A DNA stretch of 64,000 bases from contig NZ_JAUSZM010000003.1 in NCBI RefSeq assembly GCF_030817655.1, forward strand, positions 4,402,001-4,466,000, given 5' to 3'. This DNA comes from Streptomyces sp. V4I2 (GTDB lineage: Bacteria; Actinomycetota; Actinomycetes; Streptomycetales; Streptomycetaceae). Below, piece after piece: positions 51,692-61,206 of the stretch (position 1 is its first letter; each line of letters begins with the position of its first letter). The notes under the pieces were generated by a model. It was not told where the DNA came from. It was given only the letters and a program-made list of their open reading frames with translations, and did no database searches. The translations under genes were made by a program, and so were the position numbers.

Positions 51692-52969
51692 ATGCCGCAA
51701 CCGACCCCGAGAAGGCCCCCGTTGTACACGGTCACCGCCGACACCCTCGTCGCCGTCGACCTCAACCCCCGTACGACCGGGGAACCCGGCCCCTACCGCC
51801 GTCTCTTCACCGTCCCCGGCGCCCGCGCCTTCACCGCCGGCAACCTGCTGGCCCGCCTGCCCATGGGCATGTTCAGCGTGAGCGCGGTCGTCATGATCGC
51901 CGGTACCCGGGACTCGTACGCCCTGGCCGGCGCGGTCACCGCGACGGGCCTCGCGGCGACCGCGGTGGTCGCCCCGTGGACCGCGCGGCTCGTCGACCGG
52001 TACGGGCAGGCGCGGATCGCCGTACCCGCGACGCTGCTCGCGGCCCTCGGCTCGCTCGCGCTGCTGCTGTGCGTACGGCACGACGCCCCCGCCTGGACCC
52101 TCTTCGCCTCCTACGCAGCCACCGCCACGACCCCCAACCTCGGCGGCATGTCCCGTGCCCGCTGGGCCCACCTGCTGAAGACCGAGCCGGACGCCCTGCA
52201 CACCGCGAACTCCTTCGAGCAGTCCGTGGACGAGCTGTGTTTCATGCTGGGCCCGGTGCTCGCGGCCTTCCTGTGCGGGACGTTCTTCCCGGAGGCGGGC
52301 ACGCTGGTGGGCGTGGTGCTGCTGGTGACCGGCATGCTGCTGTTCGCCGCACAGCGCTCCACCGAGCCGCCGGTCGCGGAGCGGTCCCCGGCGAGGGCCA
52401 CGATCCTGTTCCGCGCCGCCGGTATGCCGCCGCTGCTCGCCGTGTGTCTGGCCATGGGCGTGGTGTTCGGGGCGATGGAGGTCGTCACGATCGCCTACGC
52501 GGACGCGCGGGGGCATCCCTCGGCGGCGGGCGCGGTCCTCGGCCTCCAGGCGGCCGGTTCGTGCGCGGCGGGCCTGCTGTACGGGGCGGTGCGGCCGGCC
52601 GGGTCCGCGGCGAGCCGCTACCCGTGGTGCATCGCCGCCATGACCGCCCTGCTGACGCTGCCGCTGCTCGCCGTCACCCTCACGGGCTCTCTCCTCGTCC
52701 TGGCGGGCGCGCTGCTGGTCGCCGGGATGGCGACGGCCCCGACGATGGTCACCGGCATGACGCTGGTCCAGGAACGCACCCCTGAGGGCCGTGTCAACGA
52801 GGGCATGACCCTCGCGGTGACCGGTCTGCTCGGCGGGATAGCCGCCGGCAGCGCCCTCGGCGGCTGGCTGGCGGAGCACGCCTCGGCCACGGCGGGGTTC
52901 GGGGTCCCGGTCACGGCGGCCGCGGTGGCCCTGCTGATCACGCTCGCCCGCCCCGCCGACGACGTCTGA
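51692..52969 (+). CDS. MFS transporter controlled by divergent LysR regulator
   Basis: This 425-residue protein has about 12 hydrophobic segments. The motif A-like loop is ARLVDRYGQARIAVPAT, and TANSFEQSVDELCFMLGPVLAAFL resembles sugar-efflux or SetA-like exporters. The start is ATG 51692, with only a weak ribosome site upstream. It is followed by the LacI-regulated sugar operon after 172 bp. Substrate unknown; export is more likely than import given the divergent LysR regulator, but this is inference. Confidence 0.88.
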   Translation: MPQPTPRRPPLYTVTADTLVAVDLNPRTTGEPGPYRRLFTVPGARAFTAGNLLARLPMGMFSVSAVVMIAGTRDSYALAGAVTATGLAATAVVAPWTARLVDRYGQARIAVPATLLAALGSLALLLCVRHDAPAWTLFASYAATATTPNLGGMSRARWAHLLKTEPDALHTANSFEQSVDELCFMLGPVLAAFLCGTFFPEAGTLVGVVLLVTGMLLFAAQRSTEPPVAERSPARATILFRAAGMPPLLAVCLAMGVVFGAMEVVTIAYADARGHPSAAGAVLGLQAAGSCAAGLLYGAVRPAGSAASRYPWCIAAMTALLTLPLLAVTLTGSLLVLAGALLVAGMATAPTMVTGMTLVQERTPEGRVNEGMTLAVTGLLGGIAAGSALGGWLAEHASATAGFGVPVTAAAVALLITLARPADDV

Positions 52970-52982
52970 CGCGGACGGCTGG

Positions 52983-53085
52983 TCGAATCGCTTCAACGGT
53001 TCCCGTGCAACCCATTGACGCCTTCACAGCCGCCACATACCTTCCTCCGTCGAAGCGCTTCGACGTCACGCATCGAACCGTTCGA
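52983..53085 (+). promoter_or_regulatory. Promoter with three LacI-type operators
   Basis: A perfect 18-bp palindrome CGTCGAAGCGCTTCGACG (53048-53065) and a second, TCGAACCGTTCGA (53073-53085), precede the binding-protein gene. A third imperfect copy (TCGAATCGCTTCAA) starts at 52983. Between them are TTGACG (53015-53020) and TACCTT (53038-53043) at 17-base spacing, so transcription would start inside the main operator. The repressor is probably the LacI protein at the end of the operon. Confidence 0.75.
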
Positions 53086-53141
53086 CGAACCTTGCGTGAC
53101 GCCCGGGACCCATCCGACTCCGACCTCCCTGGAGGCACTGG

Positions 53142-54446
53142 ATGTTGACGGCACGAAGGCGAGTGACGGCCCTGGCCGCGGCGGCTCTGAGCGGAGCCCT
53201 GCTCCTGACCGCCTGCGGCGGCTCGGACGGCGGCTCCGCCGACGGCAAGACCTTGAAGCTGTGGCACTACGAGGCCCCGAACAGCGCGATGGGCCAGGCC
53301 TGGACCGAGGCCATCAAGGAGTTCGAGGCCAAGCACCCGGACGTGAAGGTGGAGTTCGAGGCGAAGGGCTTCGACCAGATGCAGAAGACCGCCCCGATGA
53401 TCCTCAACTCCTCCGAGGCGCCCGACCTCATGGAGTACAACAAGGGCAACGCGACGGCCGGCCACCTCTCCCAGCAGGGCCTGCTCACCGATCTCAGCGC
53501 CGAGGCCACCGAGCGCGGCTGGGACAAGAAGATCGGCGCCGGTGTGCGCACCACCAGCGTCTACGACGCCGAGGGCGTCATGGGCTCCGGCAAGTGGTAC
53601 GGCGTGCCCAACTACGCCGAGTACACGATGGTCTTCTACAACAAGGACCTGTTCGCCAAGTACAAGATCCCCGAGCCGAAGACGTTCGACGAACTGACCG
53701 CCGCCATGGACACGTTCGTCGAGAACGCCGATAACAAGGTCACCCCGCTGGCCAACGCGGGCGCCGAGTACCCCGCCCACCAGTACCTCTACCAGCTGGC
53801 CCTGTCGAAGGCCGACCGCGCCTGGGTCGACGCCTACGAGCTGTACAAGGGCAAGGTCGACTTCCACGACGCCGCCTGGACGTACGGGGCCGAGACCTTC
53901 GCCGACTGGGTGCAGAAGGGCTACATCAGCAAGGACTCCACCAGCGCGAAGGCGGAGGACGCCGGGGTCTCCTTCCTCCAGGGCAAGTCGCCGATCCTGT
54001 TCTCCGGCAGCTGGTGGTACGGCCGCTTCCAGGACGAGGCGACGTTCGACTGGGGCACCTTCCTGTGGCCCGAATCGAACCTCACCCTCGGTTCCGGCGG
54101 CAACCTGTGGGTGGTCCCCAAAGGCGCGAAGAACAAGGAGCTCGCCTACGACTTCATCGACATCACCATGTCGAAGAAGATCCAGAACCTGCTCGGCAAC
54201 AAGGGCGGCGTCCCGGTCGCGGCGGACGCGAGCGCCATCACCGACCCGAAGTCCAAGACGCTCATCGACAACTTCAACACCCTCTCCGAGCGCGACGGCC
54301 TGGCCTTCTACCCCGACTGGCCGGTCTCCGGGTTCTACGACGTCCTCGTCTCCGAGACGCAGAAGCTGATGACGGGCAGCGCGAAACCGGACGACTACCT
54401 GGACGCACTGCAGGAGGCGTACGACAAGGACGCGCCGAAGCGATGA
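53142..54446 (+). CDS. Sugar-binding lipoprotein, probable alpha-xyloside/glucoside transporter
   Basis: This 434-residue family 1 binding protein has a lipobox LLLTAC (Cys25) and mature start GKTLKLWHYEAPNSAMGQAW. SSEAPDLMEYNKGNATAGHL and SPILFSGSWWYGRF are typical ligand-pocket regions. ATG 53142 has GGAGG upstream. It heads a five-gene operon with overlapping stops and starts that includes a GH31 enzyme, so the ligand is probably an alpha-linked xylo- or gluco-oligosaccharide. The operon lacks an ATPase gene. Confidence 0.94.
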   Translation: MLTARRRVTALAAAALSGALLLTACGGSDGGSADGKTLKLWHYEAPNSAMGQAWTEAIKEFEAKHPDVKVEFEAKGFDQMQKTAPMILNSSEAPDLMEYNKGNATAGHLSQQGLLTDLSAEATERGWDKKIGAGVRTTSVYDAEGVMGSGKWYGVPNYAEYTMVFYNKDLFAKYKIPEPKTFDELTAAMDTFVENADNKVTPLANAGAEYPAHQYLYQLALSKADRAWVDAYELYKGKVDFHDAAWTYGAETFADWVQKGYISKDSTSAKAEDAGVSFLQGKSPILFSGSWWYGRFQDEATFDWGTFLWPESNLTLGSGGNLWVVPKGAKNKELAYDFIDITMSKKIQNLLGNKGGVPVAADASAITDPKSKTLIDNFNTLSERDGLAFYPDWPVSGFYDVLVSETQKLMTGSAKPDDYLDALQEAYDKDAPKR

Positions 54447-55411
54447 CGGTCACCGTCGAACGCGGCGGGCGGGTGACCGGCAAGCACGACCCCACCGGGA
54501 ACCCGCGCCGCCGCCCCCGCGACTCGTACGCCCTGTTCCTGCTCCCCGGCGTCCTCGCCTTCCTCACGGTCATCGTCGTCCCGTTCCTGATGAACACGGG
54601 CGTGAGTTTCACCGACTGGGAGGGCGTGGGCTCGCCCGACTGGACGGGGCTCGCCAACTATCGCGAGCTCCTGGACGACTCCGAGTTCTGGGCGTCCTTC
54701 CGGCACAGCCTGTTCATGGTCGTCGCGATGGCCGCCGTACCGACGGCGATCGGGCTGGTCCTGGCCGCCGCGCTGTTCGACTACGTCGGCAAGCACTTCG
54801 GCAGCAGGGTCGCGGCCGTCCTCCGCGCCTGCTTCTACCTCCCCCAGGTGCTGCCGATCGCGGTCGCGGGAATCGTCTGGAGCTGGATCCTCGCGCCCGA
54901 GAACGGCACCCTCAACGAACTCCTCGCGGCCGTCGGCCTGTCGTCCTGGCAGCGGGACTGGCTCGGCGATCCCGACCTCGCGCTCTACAGCGTCATGGGC
55001 GTGATGGTCTGGGTCCAGATCGGATTCCCGCTGGTCGTCTTCATGGCGGGCCTGCAACGCGTCGACCCCCAGCTGTACGAGGCGGCCGAGCTGGACGGCG
55101 CCGGCTGGTGGCGCCGCTTCTGGCACATCACGCTGCCACAGATCCGCCCGGAGACCTACGTCGTCCTCACCTGGTGCTCGATCGCCGCGCTCAAGGTGTT
55201 CGGCGCGGTGTACGTCCTCACGAAGGGCGGCCCGGGCGGCGCGACCAACGTGCCCTCCTACTTCTCCTTCACCACGTTCTTCGAGAAGACGCAGGTCGGC
55301 TACGGCGCCGCGATCTCCACCGTGCTCACGGTGATCATCCTCGCCCTCTCCCTGATCGGCCTGAAGCTCCAGACCCGCGCCGAGGACGAAGAGGAAGGGA
55401 CCCGCGCATGA
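54443..55411 (+). CDS. Sugar ABC transporter permease, MalF type
   Basis: This 322-residue permease has six helices and the EAA loop LYEAAELDGAGWWRRFWHIT (about residues 212-231). ATG 54443 overlaps the binding-protein stop (ATGA). It forms the translocation pore with the next gene product. Confidence 0.95.
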   Translation: MTVTVERGGRVTGKHDPTGNPRRRPRDSYALFLLPGVLAFLTVIVVPFLMNTGVSFTDWEGVGSPDWTGLANYRELLDDSEFWASFRHSLFMVVAMAAVPTAIGLVLAAALFDYVGKHFGSRVAAVLRACFYLPQVLPIAVAGIVWSWILAPENGTLNELLAAVGLSSWQRDWLGDPDLALYSVMGVMVWVQIGFPLVVFMAGLQRVDPQLYEAAELDGAGWWRRFWHITLPQIRPETYVVLTWCSIAALKVFGAVYVLTKGGPGGATNVPSYFSFTTFFEKTQVGYGAAISTVLTVIILALSLIGLKLQTRAEDEEEGTRA

Positions 55412-56232
55412 CGACCGCGCTCCGCCGCTACCCGGTTCTCGTGGCCCTGTGCATCGCGGCCCTGTTCATGATCGTCCCGTTCGCGATCGTCGCCGTCAAC
55501 GCGGTCAAGTCCCCGACCGAGTACGCCCAGAACGGCCCCCTCAGCCTCCCCGAGGGCCTCTACCTCGACGGCATCAAGGACTTCTGGGAGCGCGTGGACT
55601 TCGGCCAGAAGCTCGTCAACTCGGTACTGATCAGCGGGGCGGTGGCCGTGCTGGCCGTGGTCCTCTCGGTGCTGAACGCCTACGCGATCGGCATCGGCCG
55701 CATCAAGGGCCGCACCTGGGTCCTCGCCTTCTTCGTCCTCGCGAACATGCTGCCGCAGGAGGCGCTGGTCTACCCGATCTACTACCTGAGCAAGGAGGCC
55801 GGCCTCTACGACACCAGGCTGAGCGTGATCATCGTGTTCACGGTGATCCAGGCGGCCTTCGGCACATACCTGCTGTCCTCGGTGCTGAGCCGGTTCCCCC
55901 GCGAGATCATCGAGGCCGCCCGGATCGACGGGGCGAACAAGTGGCAGGTGCTGTGGCGGATCGTCGTCCCCGTCAGCCGGCCCACCATCGGCGTGCTGCT
56001 GGTCTTCTTCTTCATCTGGACCTGGAACGAGTTCCTGCTCCCCCTGGTCATGCTGATCTCCAACGACAACCAGACCGTGTCGGTGGCCCTCGGCGTCCTC
56101 CAGGGCCAGCGCCTGATGGACGCCACGATGACCAACGCGGCCGCCCTCCTCGGCGTGCTCCCCGCCCTCGTCTTCTTCCTCGTCTTCCAGCGAACCCTCA
56201 CCCGCGGCATCGCCGCGGGTGCCGTGAAGTAA
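55408..56232 (+). CDS. Sugar ABC transporter permease, MalG type
   Basis: This 274-residue permease has six helices and the EAA loop IIEAARIDGANKWQVLWRIV (about residues 167-186). ATG 55408 overlaps the previous stop by 4 bp. It is partner of the upstream permease. A shared MsiK-like ATPase would be needed because none is encoded here. Confidence 0.95.
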   Translation: MTTALRRYPVLVALCIAALFMIVPFAIVAVNAVKSPTEYAQNGPLSLPEGLYLDGIKDFWERVDFGQKLVNSVLISGAVAVLAVVLSVLNAYAIGIGRIKGRTWVLAFFVLANMLPQEALVYPIYYLSKEAGLYDTRLSVIIVFTVIQAAFGTYLLSSVLSRFPREIIEAARIDGANKWQVLWRIVVPVSRPTIGVLLVFFFIWTWNEFLLPLVMLISNDNQTVSVALGVLQGQRLMDATMTNAAALLGVLPALVFFLVFQRTLTRGIAAGAVK

Positions 56233-56244
56233 GGAACCCCCCAC

Positions 56245-58494
56245 ATGAAGTTCACCGACGGCTACTGGCTGCTGCGCGAGGGCGTCACCGCGGCCTATCC
56301 GGTCGAGGTGCTCGACGTCACCGCGCAGGACGGCACGCTGGAGATCCACGCGCCGACCCAGCCCATCCGCCACCGCGGCGACCTGCTGAAGGGACCGGTC
56401 GTGACGATCAGCGCCCACGCGCCGATGCCGGACGTCATCGGCGTCACCTTCACCCACTTCAACGGCGAGCAGCCGCGCGGACCGGAGTTCGAGGTGGGGC
56501 GCCAGGAGGTCCCGCCCCAGGTGTCGTACGACGACGAGCACGCGACCCTGACCTCCGGCGCGCTGTCGGTCCGGGTGGCCCGCACCGGCCCCTGGCAGGT
56601 CGACTTCCTCGCCCACGGCCGCACCCTCACCTCCAGCTCCACCAAGGGCATGGGCATCATGCGGGACGCCTCGGGCGGGCACTACCTGCGCGAGCAGCTC
56701 GACCTCGGTGTCGGGACCTCGGTCTACGGCCTCGGTGAACGCTTCGGCCCCCTGGTGAAGAACGGCCAGGTCGTCGACATCTGGAACGCCGACGGCGGCA
56801 CGGCGACCGAGCAGGCCTACAAGAACGTGCCCTTCTATCTGACGGACGCCGGCTACGGCGTCTTCGTCGACCACCCGGGCAAGGTGGCCTTCGAGGTCGG
56901 CTCGGAGAACGTCTCCCGGGTGCAGTTCAGCGCCGAGACCCAACAGTTGACGTACTACGTCATCCACGGCCCGGCCCCGAAGGACATCCTGCGCAAGTAC
57001 ACCGCTCTCACCGGCCGCCCGGCCCTCCCGCCCGCCTGGTCCTTCGGCCTGTGGCTGTCGACCTCCTTCACCACGTCCTACGACGAGGAGACCGTCACCT
57101 CCTTCATCGAAGGCATGCGAGAACGCGAACTCCCCCTGTCCGTCTTCCACTTCGACTGCTTCTGGATGCGGGAGTTCAACTGGTGCGACTTCCAGTGGGA
57201 CCCGCGGGTGTTCCCGGACCCGGAGGGGATGCTGGCGCGGCTGCACGCGCGGGGCCTGCGGGTGTCCGCGTGGATCAACCCGTACATCGCCCAGCGCTCC
57301 CCGCTGTTCGCGGAGGGCAAGGCGCTCGGGCATCTGCTGAAGCGGCCGGACGGCAGCGTCTGGCAGTGGGACCTGTGGCAGCCCGGCATGGCGCTGGTCG
57401 ACTTCACCAGCCCGGCGGCCCGCGAGTGGTACGCGGCCAAGCTGGAGGGGCTGCTCACCCAGGGCGTCGACTGCTTCAAGACCGACTTCGGCGAGCGGGT
57501 GCCCCTCGACGTGGCCTGGTCCGACGGTTCCGACCCGGAGCGGATGCACAACTACTACACGTACCTCTACAACCGCACGGTCTTCGACGTCCTGCGCAAG
57601 CACCGGGGCGAGGAGGAGGCGGTCGTCTTCGCCCGGTCGGCAACCACCGGCAGCCAGAAGTTCCCGGTCCACTGGGGCGGCGACTGCGAGGCGACGTACG
57701 AGTCGATGGCGGAATCGCTGCGCGGAGGCCTGTCCCTGGGGCTGTCCGGCTTCGGCTTCTGGAGCCACGACATCGGCGGCTTCGAGGGCACCCCCACCCC
57801 CGCGCTCTTCAAGCGCTGGCTGGCCTTCGGCCTCCTGTCCTCCCACAGCCGCCTGCACGGCAGCTCCTCCTACCGGGTCCCGTGGCTGTTCGACGAGGAG
57901 TCGGTCGACGTGCTGCGGCACTTCACCCGGCTGAAGCTGCGGCTCATGCCGTACCTGTACGAGGCCGCGCGCACCGCCCACACCGAGGGCCTGCCGGTGA
58001 TGCGGGCGATGGTCCTGGAGTTCCCGGACGACCCCGGGTGCGCGCATCTGGAACGGCAGTACATGCTCGGCCCGGACCTGCTGGTCGCGCCGGTGTTCAG
58101 CGACGAGGGGGAGGTGACGTACTACGTCCCCGAGGGCACCTGGACCCACTTCGTGACCGGCGAGACGGTGACCGGGCCGCGCTGGGTGCGCGAGACCCAC
58201 GGGTTCTCGAGCGTGCCGCTCCTCGTGCGGCCCGGCGCGGTGATCCCGGTGGGCGCGGTGGCCGACCGGCCCGACTACGACCACGCCGACGGGGTCACGC
58301 TGCGGGCGTACGGCCTGGAGCGGGGCGACCAGGTGACGGTACGGGTCGGGGACGTGACCTTCACCGTCGTACGCGAAGGGGACCTGCTGCGGGCGTCCTG
58401 CGGTGATCCGGTGGCGCCCTGGGGGCTGGCCGTCGGTGAGCGCGAGGTGCGGGCGCGGGCCGGGACCGGCTTCCTGACCGTGGAGTGGGCCTGA
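56245..58494 (+). CDS. GH31 glycosidase, alpha-xylosidase (YicI) type
   Basis: This 749-residue enzyme starts MKFTDGYWLLREGV, close to YicI/XylQ alpha-xylosidases. The GH31 barrel contains the nucleophile Asp414 in CFKTDFGERVP and the acid/base Asp480 in FPVHWGGDCEATY. FDCFWMREFNWCDFQWDP is the xylosidase-type aromatic loop. The enzyme should release alpha-linked xylose (for example from isoprimeverose); alpha-glucosidase activity cannot be excluded. No signal peptide, so it is intracellular. ATG 56245 with AAGGA upstream, 12 bp after the permease stop. Confidence 0.92.
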   Translation: MKFTDGYWLLREGVTAAYPVEVLDVTAQDGTLEIHAPTQPIRHRGDLLKGPVVTISAHAPMPDVIGVTFTHFNGEQPRGPEFEVGRQEVPPQVSYDDEHATLTSGALSVRVARTGPWQVDFLAHGRTLTSSSTKGMGIMRDASGGHYLREQLDLGVGTSVYGLGERFGPLVKNGQVVDIWNADGGTATEQAYKNVPFYLTDAGYGVFVDHPGKVAFEVGSENVSRVQFSAETQQLTYYVIHGPAPKDILRKYTALTGRPALPPAWSFGLWLSTSFTTSYDEETVTSFIEGMRERELPLSVFHFDCFWMREFNWCDFQWDPRVFPDPEGMLARLHARGLRVSAWINPYIAQRSPLFAEGKALGHLLKRPDGSVWQWDLWQPGMALVDFTSPAAREWYAAKLEGLLTQGVDCFKTDFGERVPLDVAWSDGSDPERMHNYYTYLYNRTVFDVLRKHRGEEEAVVFARSATTGSQKFPVHWGGDCEATYESMAESLRGGLSLGLSGFGFWSHDIGGFEGTPTPALFKRWLAFGLLSSHSRLHGSSSYRVPWLFDEESVDVLRHFTRLKLRLMPYLYEAARTAHTEGLPVMRAMVLEFPDDPGCAHLERQYMLGPDLLVAPVFSDEGEVTYYVPEGTWTHFVTGETVTGPRWVRETHGFSSVPLLVRPGAVIPVGAVADRPDYDHADGVTLRAYGLERGDQVTVRVGDVTFTVVREGDLLRASCGDPVAPWGLAVGEREVRARAGTGFLTVEWA

Positions 58495-59501
58495 TGGTGA
58501 AGATCACGGACGTGGCGCGGCAGGCCGGGGTCTCCCCGAGCACGGTCTCGTACGCGCTCAGCGGCAAGCGCCCCATCTCCGACGACACGAAGCGCCGGGT
58601 CGAGGAGGCCATCCGCGAGCTGGGCTACCGGCCGCACGCGGGCGCGCGGGCGCTGGCCAGCAGCAAGTCGAACGTGCTGGCGCTGGTGGTGCCGTTACGC
58701 GCCGGCATCCACATACCGGTGGTCATGCAGTTCGCGGTGTCGGTCGTCACCACGGCCCGGCGGTACGACCATGACGTCCTGCTGCTCACCCAGGAGGAGG
58801 GCGAGGAGGGCCTGCGCCGGGTCGCCGACACGGCGTTGGTGGACGCGCTGATCCTGATGGACGTCCAGCTCCAGGACCCGCGTCTGCCGCTGCTGCGGGT
58901 GCTGGAGCGGCCCTCGGTGATGATCGGCTTCCCGGCCTCCTCCGAGGGCCTGACCTGCATCGACCTCGACTTCAAGGCGGCCGGCGAGGTGTGCGTGGAG
59001 CATCTGGCCGGGCTCGGGCACCGGGCGGTGGCCCTGGTCGGGTCGCCGCCGGAGGTGTACGTCCGGCAGACCGCGTTCGCCCAGCGCGTGGTCCAGGGCT
59101 TCACCGCCGCCGCCGACCGGCACGGGCTCGCCTCCTCCGTCCACCCCTGCGAGGCCGCGTCCGGCGCCGCCCGCAAGGTCGCCGAGCGACTGCTGCGCGA
59201 ACAGCCCGCGCTGACGGGGGTCGTCGTCCACAACGAGCCCTTGCTGGAGCCCCTGATCGACGCCTTCGAGCAGCTCGGGCTGCGCGTGCCCGGCGACCTG
59301 TCCGTCACCGCCATCTGCCCGGACGAACTCGCCGAGTCCGTCCGGGTCCCGGTGACCTCCGTCGCCCTGCCGTCCGCCGACATCGGCACCCGGGCGGTGG
59401 AGCTGCTGATGCGGAAGCTCGACGGCACGGAGGTACCGGAGGCGACGCTGCTGGCGCCGCGGCTGACGGAACGGGCGAGCACGGCGCCGCGCAACGCCTG
59501 A
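58494..59501 (+). CDS. LacI family repressor of the GH31 operon
   Basis: This 335-residue regulator has the LacI helix-turn-helix (KITDVARQAGVSPSTVSYAL; hinge helix HAGARALASSKSN) and a periplasmic-binding-like sensor domain. ATG 58494 overlaps the GH31 stop by one base (TGATG). It probably binds the palindromes at 52983-53085 and is released by the imported sugar or its hydrolysis product, giving autoregulation of the whole operon. Confidence 0.94.
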   Translation: MVKITDVARQAGVSPSTVSYALSGKRPISDDTKRRVEEAIRELGYRPHAGARALASSKSNVLALVVPLRAGIHIPVVMQFAVSVVTTARRYDHDVLLLTQEEGEEGLRRVADTALVDALILMDVQLQDPRLPLLRVLERPSVMIGFPASSEGLTCIDLDFKAAGEVCVEHLAGLGHRAVALVGSPPEVYVRQTAFAQRVVQGFTAAADRHGLASSVHPCEAASGAARKVAERLLREQPALTGVVVHNEPLLEPLIDAFEQLGLRVPGDLSVTAICPDELAESVRVPVTSVALPSADIGTRAVELLMRKLDGTEVPEATLLAPRLTERASTAPRNA

Positions 59502-59522
59502 CGCGCGGCGCCTGCGCCTGCT

Positions 59523-60509
59523 TCAGCCGAGCCCCCAGGCCCGTCCGAGCCGGTGGGCGGCACACAGGTTCACGTCGAGGACGTACGCCCCTGCGGTCCC
59601 GCACTGCTCGCTGCCGCTGCCCGGGTCGACGGGCTGCCCGTGCCCCATCCCGGTGACGCTGTAGGTCTCCACGACGGCCTTCCCACGCGCGTCCCGGAAG
59701 ACCTGGTGGGGATACCCGGCCACGGTGTCACTGACGTCGGCGGTCTGGTCCGCCCCATGGACGTTGGTCCACTGCTTCGTCAGGTCTGTCATGTTGACGG
59801 GCTTCACGGTGTAGTCGGCCGTGCCCTGGAAGGCGATCAGCGTGGGCCAGGGCCCGGTGTACCCGGGCCGCGCGGCCCGCACCCGGTCGCCCCACTGCTG
59901 CGGGGTCTGGGTGGCTCCGACGTACATGCAGACGTACGGCGACCCGGCGGCCTGCGCGCACCCGTACGGCAGCCCGGCGACGATCCCGCCGCCGGCGAAC
60001 TTCTCCGGGTACGCCGCCATCATCACGGCGGTCATGCCGCCCCCGGCGGACAGTCCGGTGACGTAGACGCGCGAGGCGTCGCCGGTGACGTCGGCGAGCT
60101 GCCGGTCGACCATCTGGGCGATCGACGCGGCCTCACCCTGCCCGCGCTGCATGTCCCCGCTCTGGAACCAGTCGAAGCAGCTCGACGCGTTGTTGGCGGC
60201 CTGCTGCTGCGGCAGCACGACGGAGAAGCCCCAGCGGTCGGCGAGCTGGAGCCAGCCGCTGCCGGTGCCGTAGCCGGAGGCGTTCTGCGTGCACCCGTGC
60301 AGCGCGACGACGACGGGCCGGCCGGCGGGCAGCCCGTCGGGGACGTACCGGAACATGCGCAGGGCACCGGGGTTGGTCCCGAACCCGGTGACCTCCTGGA
60401 GGGAGGCGGCCTCGGCTCGGCCCGGGGTGAGGAAGGCGGCGAGGAGGGCGACCAGGAGGGTCGCGAGGACGGTGAGGCGGTTTCGGCTTGCGGCTCTGGT
60501 CTGGGTCAT
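59523..60509 (-). CDS. Secreted PHB-depolymerase-like esterase
   Basis: This 328-residue alpha/beta hydrolase has a signal peptide (about residues 1-34, cleaved after GRAEA). The mature protein belongs to the extracellular poly(3-hydroxybutyrate) depolymerase/feruloyl esterase-like (LpqC) group. PVVVALHGCTQNASGYG is the oxyanion region, VYVTGLSAGGGMTAVM carries the nucleophilic Ser, and VTGMGHGQPVDPG the catalytic His. No substrate-binding domain is present. ATG 60509; the ribosome site is poor. Likely substrates are polyesters or acylated plant polymers. Confidence 0.88.
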   Translation of the reverse strand: MTQTRAASRNRLTVLATLLVALLAAFLTPGRAEAASLQEVTGFGTNPGALRMFRYVPDGLPAGRPVVVALHGCTQNASGYGTGSGWLQLADRWGFSVVLPQQQAANNASSCFDWFQSGDMQRGQGEAASIAQMVDRQLADVTGDASRVYVTGLSAGGGMTAVMMAAYPEKFAGGGIVAGLPYGCAQAAGSPYVCMYVGATQTPQQWGDRVRAARPGYTGPWPTLIAFQGTADYTVKPVNMTDLTKQWTNVHGADQTADVSDTVAGYPHQVFRDARGKAVVETYSVTGMGHGQPVDPGSGSEQCGTAGAYVLDVNLCAAHRLGRAWGLG

Positions 60510-60604
60510 GGGGAGGGACCGTAGAAGCCTGAACGACCCGTCGATATGGGGTGGCACACCACAATGGGCGGGGTACGCGTGGGGCCCGCATGCACGCGGC
60601 ATGA

Positions 60605-60640
60605 CACAGGCCCCGCCGCTCGGAAGCGACGGGGCCTGTG
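60605..60640 (-). terminator. Terminator of tmRNA
   Basis: A 16-bp stem with one mismatch (CACAGGCCCCG at 60605-60615 pairing with CGGGGCCTGTG at 60630-60640, extended by CGCT/AGCG around a CGGA loop), 33 bp beyond the tmRNA 3' end. Confidence 0.8.
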
Positions 60641-60673
60641 CCCACATGGGGTACCCGCTCAGGCGCGGGCGAG

Positions 60674-61057
60674 TGGAGATGGCGGGAATCGAACCCGCGT
60701 CCAACGGTGCAGAATCAGGGCTTCTCCGTGTGCAGTTCGCTGCGATTTTCTCGGCCCCGGCGATCACGCGAACAAGTCGCCGACGGGCCCAGTCACTGTT
60801 TGATTTCCCATCGAACCCCGTGACCGGGCTCGATGGTTTAGTTCCCTAGATTATGCCAGGGTCCGGGTCGGGAACATCCCCGGTCTGACACCCGTAAGGG
60901 CCTTCACTCACTGCTTATTAGGCAGCGAGGGCGAAGGCGCGGGAATCGCTCTTGGAATTGGCGATTATTGGTTGCGACATATGGTTAACGAGATCATTGC
61001 CGCTTCCTCGACACGCTTCCCCTGCTTCGACAGCCGCTGTCGAAACCGATCATCCCC
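60674..61057 (-). ncRNA. ssrA: Transfer-messenger RNA (tmRNA)
   Basis: The 5' end GGGGATG (61057-61051) pairs with CATCTCC at the 3' end, and the T arm GCGGGTTCGATTCCCGC is adjacent to it. The tag frame at 60962-60918 reads ANSKSDSRAFALAA followed by TAA TAA, a typical Streptomyces proteolysis tag. Several pseudoknot-forming GC blocks follow. CCA is not encoded in full. With SmpB, encoded 150 bp upstream, it rescues stalled ribosomes and tags their peptides. Confidence 0.96.
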
Positions 61058-61206
61058 ATGTTGCTGTGTTTAATTAAAAACCGTTCAACCCTCTCCGGAG
61101 ACCGGAGAGGAGCGCGCACCCGCTGTGGGGTGCAGTTGCCATCGTACGTGACCAACGCGGGACGATGCCACCGTATTCCCGGCGGTCTCGCCCTGCGGCC
61201 CCGCTC

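Noticed and set aside
55300..58284. 994-codon leftward open frame
   Set aside because: It lies antisense to two permease genes and the GH31 gene, which have clear domains; high GC explains the open frame.
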